This document shows positions 1 to 8,118 of a stretch of 64,000 bases of DNA, piece after piece. The DNA comes from Arctopsyche grandis (lineage: Eukaryota > Arthropoda > Insecta > Trichoptera > Hydropsychidae), in the NCBI RefSeq assembly GCF_051622035.1, contig NC_135359.1, forward strand, positions 25,888,001-25,952,000. Reading direction: 5' to 3'. Both the position numbers and the translations under genes were made by a program. The notes beneath the pieces are model-generated. The model saw nothing but the letters and a program-made list of their open reading frames with translations. It was not told where the DNA came from and did not search any database. Position 1 is the first letter of the stretch. Each line of letters opens with the position of its first letter.

Positions 1-2
1 GG

Positions 3-362
3 TGCCAAAGAAAGCACGGCGAACTGAATCACCACACGACCCAAATACTCACAGGTCACGGGTGCTTCGGGACCTACCTACACAAAATAGGAAAGGAAAC
101 AACTCCGAAGTGCCACCACTGTGAAAACGAGAAAGACGACGCGGCCCACACAACCTTTGATTGTCCAGCATGGGAAGACGACAGAAGAACATTCAGAACT
201 GTAATCGGCGTAGAACACCTGACGCCGATAAACATAATCTTCGTCATACTGGATAGCGCAACTGCCTGGTCAGCGTGGGAAGCATTTGCTTCGATGATAA
301 TGAAAAATAAAGAAGAAGCAGAAAGAACCCGAGAACTCGAAGGAAGAGCCATAAATGGCTAA
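3..362 (+). CDS. C-terminal end of R1-clade LINE ORF2 (partial)
   Basis: These are the last 119 codons of ORF2, in the same frame as residues 874-992 of the full copy, ending at TAA 360-362. They contain the C-terminal cysteine-histidine motif CHHC-x8-H-x4-C (codons near 111-164), which R1-clade LINEs carry downstream of the reverse transcriptase and which is thought to bind nucleic acid. No start codon is expected because the gene enters from outside the window. The first two bases complete a codon that begins beyond the edge. Confidence 0.88.
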   Translation, partial: CQRKHGELNHHTTQILTGHGCFGTYLHKIGKETTPKCHHCENEKDDAAHTTFDCPAWEDDRRTFRTVIGVEHLTPINIIFVILDSATAWSAWEAFASMIMKNKEEAERTRELEGRAING

Positions 363-403
363 GACAAAACTGCTTTCCCGAAGCAAAACATGAAAATGTG
401 TCC

Positions 404-479
404 GGGGAGCAGGGGAGTCAAGGGGGTGGGGTTTAGTCGGTAAAAATCCGACACTATCCTCCAGTTCGGGCTGGAGGAT
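404..479 (+). other. Structured 3' UTR of LINE copy 1: G-quadruplex motif and two hairpins
   Basis: Four G-runs separated by 4, 6 and 1 nt lie at 404-431. Then come a hairpin with stem GTCGG/CCGAC (436-440 and 448-452, 7-nt loop) and one with a 9-bp stem ATCCTCCAG/CTGGAGGAT (456-464 and 471-479, loop TTCGGG). The same block is in the full copy at 11135-11210. Confidence 0.7.
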
Positions 480-1160
480 GTCTTTGGAAGATTCCCCACC
501 TCCGACGATAAAAAAAAAAAAAAAAAGGTTTCCACGTTTTGTGTATATTTCTGAAATCGAATTCTTTGATTTCGGTCATGGTTAGGTTAGGTTGGGTTTC
601 GTTTGGTGAGGTGAGCGGGTTTTCTTGTATATTTTTGCCTTGTCGAATTCTTTGATTTCAATTAAAGTAAGGTTGGGTTACGTTAGGTTTGGTGGGGTTA
701 GCGAGATTTTTGTATATTTTTGCAATGTCTAAATCTTTGATTTCGGTGATGTGTAGGTTAGGTTGGGTGAGGTTTGGTGAGGTTCCCGAGTTTTGTGCAA
801 ATCTTACAATCTCGAATCTTTAATTTAATTGATGGTTGGGTTAGGTTGGGTTAGGTTTCGTAAGGTTATCGAGTTTTGTGAATAACTTACAATCTCGAAT
901 TCTTTGATTTCGGTCATGGTTAGGTTAAGTTGGGTTTCGTTTTTTGAGGTAAGCGAGTTTTGTGAAAAACGAACAATCTCGAATTCTTTGATTTCGGGGA
1001 TGGTGAGGTAAGGTTGGGTTAGGTTTGGTGAGGTTACCGAGTTTTGTGTAAATCTTATAATCTCGAATTCTTTGATTTCAGTGATGGTTGGGTTTGGTTG
1101 GGTTAGGTTGAGTGGGGTTAGGTTTGGTGAGGTTATCGAATTTTGTTAATAACTAACAAT

Positions 1161-1664
1161 CTCGAATTCTTTGATTTCAGTGATGGTTGGGTTTGGTTGG
1201 GTTGGGTTTGATAAAGTTATCGAGTTTTGTGAATAACTTACAATTTCGAATTCATTGTTTTCGGTCATAGTTAGGTAAAGTTGGGTTTCGTTTAATGCGG
1301 TTAGCGAGTTTTGTAAAATAACGTACAATCTCGAATTCTTTGATTTCGGTGATGTAAGGTTAGGTTGGGTTAGGTTTAGTGAGGTTACCGAGTTTTGGGT
1401 AAATCTAACAATCTCGAATTCTTTGATTTCAGTGATGGTTGGGTTTGGTTGGGTTGGGTTTGATAAAGTTATCGAGTTTTGTGAATAACTTACAATTTCG
1501 AATTCATTGTTTTCGGTCATAGTTAGGTAAAGTTGGGTTTCGTTTAATGCGGTTAGCGAGTTTTGTAAAATAACGTACAATCTCGAATTCTTTGATTTCG
1601 GTGATGTAAGGTTAGGTTGGGTTAGGTTTAGTGAGGTTACCGAGTTTTGGGTAAATCTAACAAT
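1161..1664 (+). repeat. 252-bp tandem duplication inside the satellite
   Basis: A block of three monomers is repeated head to tail with a 252-bp offset. For example, AGTGATGGTTGGGTTTGG starts at 1179 and again at 1431. The copies look identical until about 1664. The length is a whole number of three monomers (3 x 84), as expected of unequal exchange between aligned monomers. Confidence 0.8.
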
Positions 1665-1970
1665 CTCGAATTCTTTGATTTCAGTGATGGTTGGGTTAGG
1701 TTGGGTTAGGTTTGCTTAGGTTATCGAGTTTTGTGAATAACGTACAATCTCGAATTCTTTGATTTCGGTGAGGGTTAGGTTAGGTTGGGTTAGGTTAGGT
1801 AGGGTTAGGTTTGGTGAGGTTATCGAGTTTTGTGAATATTTTTGCAATCGAATTCTTTGATTTCGGTCATGGTTAGGTTAGGTTGGATTAGGTTTTGTGA
1901 GGTAAGCGAGTTTTTTGTATATTTTTGCAATGTCGAATTCTTTGATTTCGGTGATAGTAAGGTTAGGTTG

Positions 1971-2019
1971 GGTTAGGTTAGGTTAGGTTAGGTTAGGTTA
2001 GGTTAGGTTAGGTTAGGTT
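1971..2019 (+). repeat. Pure (TTAGG)n run, empty insertion cassette
   Basis: There are about ten uninterrupted TTAGG units, followed by TTTCTTGTCGAATGTCG. The same cassette at 5684-5735 is where the full LINE inserted, so this is the paralogous unoccupied site. Confidence 0.9.
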
Positions 2020-3045
2020 TCTTGTCGAATGTCGAATTCTTGGATTTCGGTGATGGTTAGGTTAGGTTGGGTTAGGTTTGGTGAGTTGAGCACGTTTTTT
2101 GTATATTTTTGCAATGTCGAATTCTTGGATTTTGGTGATGGTTAGGTAAGGTGGGGTTAGGTTTGGTGAGGTTATTGAGTTTTTTGAATAACTTACAATC
2201 TCGAATTCTTTGATTTCGGTCATGGTTAGGTTAAGTTGGGTTTCGTTTATTGCGGTTAGCGAGTTTTGTAAAATAAATGTACAATCTCGAATTCTTTGAT
2301 TTCGGTGATGGTTAGGTTAAGTTGGTTTTCGTTATTCTAGTTTAGCGAGTTTTGTGAAAAACGTTTTATCTCGAATTCTTTGATTTCGGTGATGGTGAGG
2401 TTAGGTTGGGTTAGGTTTGGTGAGGCTAGCGAGTTTTATGTATATTTTTGCAATGTCGAATTCTTTGATTTTGGTGATAGTTAGGTTAGGTTGGGTGAGG
2501 TTTGGTGGGGTAACCGAGTTTTGGGAACTCTTACAATCTCGAATTTTTTGATTTCAGTGATGGTTCGGTAAGGTTGGGTTAGGTTTGGTGAGGTTACCGA
2601 GTTTTGTGAATAACTTACAATCTCGAATTCTTTGATTTCAATGATAGTTCGGTTAGGTTAGGTTAGGTTTGGTGGGGTTAGCCAGTTTTTTGTGTATTTT
2701 TGCAATGTCAAAATCTTTGATTTCGGTGATAGGTAGGTTAGGTTGGGTGAGGTTTGGTGAGTAACCGAGTTTTGTGAAATCTTACAATCTCGAATTCTTT
2801 GATTTCAGTGATGGTTAGGTTAGGTTGGGTTAGGTTTGGTAAGGTTATCGAGTTTTGTTAATAACTTACAATTCGAATTCTTTGATTTCGGTGACGGTTG
2901 GATTATAAGGTTTGGATTATTAGGTTCTGGTTGTTTAGCGAGTTTTTTTATATTTTTTCTATGTCGAATTCTTTGATTTCAATGATAGTTAGGTTAGGTT
3001 GGGTTAGGTTTGATGAGGTAAGAGAGTTTTTTGAATATTTTTGCG

Positions 3046-3067
3046 AAATCAAAGAATTCTTTGATTT
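3046..3067. repeat. 22-bp perfect palindrome in a rearranged satellite monomer
   Basis: The half-site AAATCAAAGAA is followed directly by its reverse complement, centred on the EcoRI core. It recurs at 12324-12345 and 37700-37721, each time with the same flanks, so the variant monomer was copied along with larger blocks. Confidence 0.9.
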
Positions 3068-5683
3068 AGTTGCTTTGTTTTGATGAGGTTAGCGATTTTT
3101 TTGTATATTTTTGCAATGTCGAAATCTTTGATTTTGGTGATGGGAAGGTTAGGTTGGGATAGGTTTGGTGAGTTAAGCGAGTTTTTTGTATATTTTTGCA
3201 ATGTCGAATTCTTTGATTTTGGTGATAGTTAAGTTAGGTTGGGTAAGGTTTGGGGAGGTTAGCGATTTTTTTTGTATATTTTTGCAATGTCGAAATCTTT
3301 GATTTCGGTGATGGGAAGGTTAGGTTGGGATAGGTTTGGTGAGTCTAGCGAGTTTTTTGTATATTTTTGCAATGTCGAATTCTTTGATTTTGGTGATAGT
3401 TAAGTTAGGTTGGGTAAGGTTTGGGGAGGTTAGCGATTTTTTTTGTATATTTTTGCAATGTCGAAATCTTTGATTTTGGTGATGGGAAGTTTAGGTTGGG
3501 TTAGGTTTGGTGAGGTTAGCGAGTTTTGTGCAAATCTTACAATCTCGAATTCTTTGATTTCAGTGATGGTTGGGTTAGGTTGGGTTAGGTTTCGTAAGGT
3601 TATAGAGTTTTGTGAATAGCTTACAATCTCGAATTCTTTGATTTCGGTCATGGTAAGGTTAGGTTGAGTTAGGTTGGGTTAGGTTTGGTGAGGTAAGCGA
3701 GTTTTTTGTATATTTTTGCAATGTCGAAATCTTTGATTTCGGTGATCGGTAGGTTAGGTTGGGTGAGGTTTGGTGTGGATATCGAGTTTTGTGAATATTT
3801 TACAATGTCGAATTCTTTTATTTCGGTGATGGGAAGGTTAGGTTGGGTTAGGTTTGGTGAGGTTAGCGAGGTTTTGTATATTTTTGCAATGTCGAATTCT
3901 TTGATTTCAATGATAGTTAGGTTAGGTTGGGTTTGTTTTGATGAGGTTAGCGATTTTTTTGTATATTTTTGCAATGTCGAATTCTTTGATTTCAATGATA
4001 GTTAGGTTAGGTTGGGTTAGTTTTGGTGAGGTTAGCGAGTTTTATGAATAACTTACAATCTCGAATTCTTTGATTTCGGTGATGTTTGGGTTAGGTTGGA
4101 TTATTAGGTTTGGGTAGTTTAGCGAATTTTTGTATATTTTTGCTATGTCGAATTCTTTGATTTCAGAGATAATTAGGTTAGGTTGGGTGAGGTTTGGTGA
4201 GGTTATCGAGTTTTTTGTATATTTTTGCAATGTCGAATTCTTTGATTTCAATGATAGTTAGGTAAGGTTGGATTTGTTTTGATGAGGTTAGCGATTTTTT
4301 TAGTATATTTTTGCAATGTCGAAATCTTTGATTTCGGAGATGGGAAGATTAGGTTAGGATAGATTAGGTTAGGTAAGGTAAGGTAAGGTTAGGTTACCGA
4401 GTATTGTGTAATCTTAGAATCTCGAATTCTTTGATTTCAGTGATGGTTGGGTTTGGTTGGGTTAGGTTAGGTGGGGTTAGGTTTGGTTAGGTTATCGAGT
4501 TTTGTTAATAACTAACAATCTCGAATTCTTTGATTTCGGTGATGGTAAGGTTAGGTTGGGTTAGGTTAGGTGGGGTAAGGTTTGGTGAGGTTATCGAGTT
4601 TTGTGAATAACTTTCAATCTCGAATTTTTTGATTTCGGTCATGGTAAGGTTAAGTTGGGTTTCGTTTTTTGAGTTTAGCAAGATTTGTGAAAAACTTACA
4701 ATCTCGAATTCTTTGATTTCGGTGATGGTGAGGTTAGGTTGGGTTAGGTTTGGTGAGGTTACCAAGTTTTGTGTAAACCTTACAATCTTGAATTCTTTGA
4801 TTTCGGTGATGGTTAGGTTAGGTTGGGTTAGGTTTGGTAAGGTTTCCACGTTTTGTGTATATTTCTGAAATCGAATTCTTTGATTTCGGTCATGGTTAGG
4901 TTAGGTTGGGTTTCGTTTGGTGAGGTTAGCTGGTTTTCTTGTATATTTTTGCCTTGTCGAATTCTTTGATTTCAATTAAAGTAAGGTTGGGTTACGTTAG
5001 GTTTGGTGGGGTTAGCGAGATTTTTGTATATTTTTGCAATGTCTAAATCTTTGATTTCGGTGATGTGTAGGTTAGGTTGGGTGAGGTTTGGTGAGGTTCC
5101 CGAGTTTTGTGCAAATCTTACAATCTCGAATCTTTAATTTAATTGATGGTTGGGTTAGGTTGGGTTAGGTTTCGTAAGGTTATCGAGTTTTGTGAATAAC
5201 TAACAATCTCGAATTCATTGTTTTCGGTCATAGTTAGGTAAAGTTGGGTTTCGTTTAATGCGGTTAGCGAGTTTTGTAAAATAACGTACAATCTCGAATT
5301 CTTTGATTTCGGTGATGTGAGGTTAGGTTGGGTTAGGTTTGGTGAGGTTACCGAGTTTTGGGTAAATCTAATAATCTCGAATTCTTTGATTTCAGTGATG
5401 GTTGGGTTAGGTTGGGTTAGGTTTGCTTAGGTTATCGAGTTTTGTGAATAACGTACAATCTCGAATTCTTTGATTTCGGTGAGGGTTAGGTTAGGTTGGG
5501 TTAGGTTAGGTAGGGTTAGGTTTGGTGAGGTTATCGAGTTTTGTGAATATTTTTGCAATCGAATTCTTTGATTTCGGTCATGGTTAGGTTAGGTTGGATT
5601 AGGTTTTGTGAGGTAAGCGAGTTTTTTGTATATTTTTGCAATGTCGAATTCTTTGATTTCGGTGATAGTAAGGTTAGGTTGGG

Positions 5684-5735
5684 TTAGGTTAGGTTAGGTT
5701 AGGTTAGGTTAGGTTAGGTTAGGTTAGGTTAGGTT
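5684..5735 (+). repeat. (TTAGG)n run at the 5' junction of LINE copy 2
   Basis: About ten TTAGG units run directly into the LINE 5' end; the last telomeric bases are AGGTT and the element begins GTCGGGTATG. After the poly(A), TTAGG units resume at 11279. Confidence 0.92.
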
Positions 5736-6912
5736 GTCGGGTATGAGCAGCCGTGGTGAGCGGACGGGATAGCGGCGGTCTTTCCTGCTATTGCTGAAGC
5801 TGACTGCAACTGCTCTCCAACGTCGCATTGCGGTGTCCAGAGGACTTCATTGACTCCAAAGTAATGTATTAGCATTCTAATAGCATCTGCATCAGCTCCA
5901 GACGAGGTAAGGAATCGAGGTAAGTTTTCATTAAAAATCCGTTACGTTGCATAGATACGCTAACCTTGTTTACAGCTGGCTATGCTTGCGGTTGATCGTA
6001 ATACCACTAACTCTGAACAAGTGAAGCATTGCGCATGCGCGTGTTCAAAAAAAAAGTAAATTAAAACCAACGGCTACGAAGAACTTGCAATCTGCAATCA
6101 CATCGAATACATAGAAGACGTTGCATGGAAGCAATCAAGTTTATTTCATCATCGTCGCGGTGAATTTTGGGACTGATAACTGGTGCTAAAAGGCATAGTT
6201 GGCGTTCACATCTCAATTACAACACAAACGCCCAACGAAAAGGCATCGATAACAATTGTGTTGCTAACAGCTGTTTTTTAACAGTGCAATCAAGTGCCGA
6301 TTGAAAAATCAACGACCACGGTGAACGTTGTATCGGAAGGATTGGATTCGTTTTACATATTGCACAAAAGCACTTCAACTATTGTAATTTATAGCTGGAA
6401 TTGGAGGCAAGAGACAGATTTGGGTTTCATTTCCTCAGCACAATACAGGTGGCTAAGGAAAACTTATCGATACCAACAACAACTACGTTGCTAACGGCTT
6501 TATGCGCTTGCAGCAAAACGAAATAACATTAAATATGACCAATGCGCATGTGTGTGCTGAATAAATAATAAACGGCAACGGTGAATTTTTTCATTGGTTA
6601 GATTGAATTCGGCAAACGAATTAGACACATTGCTTTGAAAAACTCGAATTACTATCATTTACACACACCCACGGTGAATCGTAACACTGTTGACTGGAGA
6701 CAAGAGACAAAGTTAGTGTTAAAGTGTCCATCACAACATAAACGTCTTACAACAGCTCATTAATAACAATAACAACTACGTTGCTAACGACTTGTTGCGA
6801 TTACGGCAGATCAAAGTACCACTAACAACGACCAAAATAAATAGTGTGCGAGCGCGTACCGATTGAAAAATTAACGATCACGGTGAACTTTTTAGTCGGA
6901 GAAATTGGAATA
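5736..6912 (+). promoter_or_regulatory. LINE 5' UTR with degenerate internal repeats, likely internal promoter
   Basis: This stretch of about 1.18 kb is non-coding. It contains phrases that recur: a version of AACTACGTTGCTAACG at 6481 and 6776, with a weaker match (GTGTTGCTAACAG) at about 6257, and CCGATTGAAAAAT plus CACGGTGAAC at about 6297-6325 and 6859-6888, with a weaker GGCAACGGTGAATT at about 6574. The spacing is about 225-290 bp, so the 5' UTR looks like three eroded tandem units. LINE 5' UTRs carry internal promoters; a promoter role here is inferred, not seen. Confidence 0.6.
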
Positions 6913-8118
6913 ATGACAACAATGGCTAGCATATCTTTGGAAATGTGTGAGATTACTGCTAAAGAAGCTCTCGAGCAGAAGGTATTCCACAAATTAGAAT
7001 TAATTCTAATTGATCTCAATAGTAAAATACGTAAAAATACCTACGTTCCAATCAAGGATGGAATTGAAGAGGCAATGATAGCCTTTAATACATATAAAGA
7101 CATAAAACTAGACCTGTTAAAGCATAGATTACAAACTAAAACACTAATAGAACTCAATCCCACCTCGAGCGATGTTTTAAAGAATCCTCCAAATGCTTTA
7201 ATACCGGAAAATCCCGCAATCATGGACTCGGCATCCTCACTAGATCAACCAAAAGAGGATTCCTGGAAAGAAGTAAGGTCAAAAAGAAGGCGGAATAAAA
7301 AGAATAAAAGAACAAATAATACAAAGAACACCAACAACAACAACGATCGGCGTCAGCCAAACATTGAAAATATCTTTCAAGATCGATATGCGCGATTTCC
7401 ACCAGGCCCCAGAAATGAGGCTATAACAATAAAGTCAGACGGCACGGTGACATATGCAGACACCTTAAAGAAAATCAGAAAAGAAATTCCAATGGAGAAT
7501 GTAGATGTTGCCGCTATTCGTCAAACAAAGGGTGGAGAAGTTCTTATAAAAATGCAAAAAGGAACAACAAAAACGGAAGAGCTAATGGGTGCGATTTCCG
7601 CGATTCTGGGCAATGGTGCGACTGTGAAGAGGCTCGTCCCTGGAGTCGTCATTGAAATACGGGACATCGATGGGGCCACGGATGAGACAGAATTGATGGA
7701 GGCATTAGCAAGCGCTTCACCACATGTGGTGAGAAATGCGCGATTGATCACGTTCAAACCGGCTTATGGAGGCACTCAGATGGCGATGGTCAAACTCCCG
7801 AGAGACGATGCCACTGAATTGATTAAGGCTGGAAGAATTCGAATCGGATGGGTCAATTGTCGTTTGAGGCTCCGAGTCCATATAATAAGATGCTTCAGGT
7901 GTCGGGGATTCGGACACATTGCGGTAGAATGCGCCAGCAAACAAGACAGAAGCAAAGAATGCAACAAGTGCGGCCAGGAAGGCCATAAAGCTGTGATTTG
8001 TAAGAACGACCCACACTGCAGCATTTGTGAAGGAGAAAAAATAAGCAGCGGTCATCAGACCGGTAGTCGAAGCTGTGCAGCCCTCCGGACTGCTCTGAAA
8101 GGACGAACACAACAATGA
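6913..8118 (+). CDS. LINE ORF1: gag-like RNA-binding protein with three zinc knuckles
   Basis: This gene encodes 401 residues starting at the first in-frame ATG (6913), which follows a stop at 6838 and a non-ATG opening. The N-terminal half is charged, with a basic stretch of K, R and N (about residues 118-140) likely to bind RNA or direct nuclear import. Three C-terminal knuckles are visible: CFRCRGFGHIAVEC (from residue 327), CNKCGQEGHKAVIC (from 350) and CSIC-x8-H-x6-C (from 369). R1-clade ORF1 proteins use such knuckles to package LINE RNA, and in TRAS/SART they help telomere targeting. The stop TGA (8116-8118) overlaps the ORF2 start as ATGA. No frameshift is present. Confidence 0.93.
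   Translation: MTTMASISLEMCEITAKEALEQKVFHKLELILIDLNSKIRKNTYVPIKDGIEEAMIAFNTYKDIKLDLLKHRLQTKTLIELNPTSSDVLKNPPNALIPENPAIMDSASSLDQPKEDSWKEVRSKRRRNKKNKRTNNTKNTNNNNDRRQPNIENIFQDRYARFPPGPRNEAITIKSDGTVTYADTLKKIRKEIPMENVDVAAIRQTKGGEVLIKMQKGTTKTEELMGAISAILGNGATVKRLVPGVVIEIRDIDGATDETELMEALASASPHVVRNARLITFKPAYGGTQMAMVKLPRDDATELIKAGRIRIGWVNCRLRLRVHIIRCFRCRGFGHIAVECASKQDRSKECNKCGQEGHKAVICKNDPHCSICEGEKISSGHQTGSRSCAALRTALKGRTQQ

Larger units (their letters stand above)
1..526 (+). mobile_element. 3' end of an R1-clade LINE, copy 1 (cut by window edge)
   Basis: This stretch matches 10732-11257 of the full copy base for base as far as I compared: the end of ORF2, the 3' UTR and the start of the poly(A) tail (A tract 510-526, 17 nt). 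It is cut by the window edge, so its 5' structure is unknown. After the poly(A), the flank starts GGTTTCCACG; the same flank without an insert occurs at about 4848 and 14224, where it is preceded by GGTAA. The element therefore sits in a TAAGG variant of the telomere-like repeat, on the same strand as copy 2. The near identity of the two copies indicates recent activity. Confidence 0.93.
527..5735 (+). repeat. Telomere-like satellite, left block
   Basis: This block is a tandem array of about 80-87 bp monomers. Each has a G-rich part built from TTAGG, TTGGG and TTTGG steps and an AT-rich part. Two main AT-rich types occur: one reads GCGAGTTTTTTGTATATTTT then GCAATGTCGAATTC, the other ATCGAGTTTTGTGAATAACT then TACAATCTCGAATTC. 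Both end TTTGATTTCGGTGATGG. Almost every monomer has an EcoRI site (GAATTC). The macro-structure is: 527 to about 2019 (part A), about 2010-4848 (part B), then 4848-5735 (a shorter A). No gene is seen; the open frames here are by-products of the repeat. Confidence 0.95.

Noticed and set aside
6844..6912. ORF1 starting at GTG 6844
   Set aside because: A GTG start is not expected in a eukaryotic mRNA. The first in-frame ATG is at 6913 and the upstream part is a copy of the 5' UTR repeat motif.
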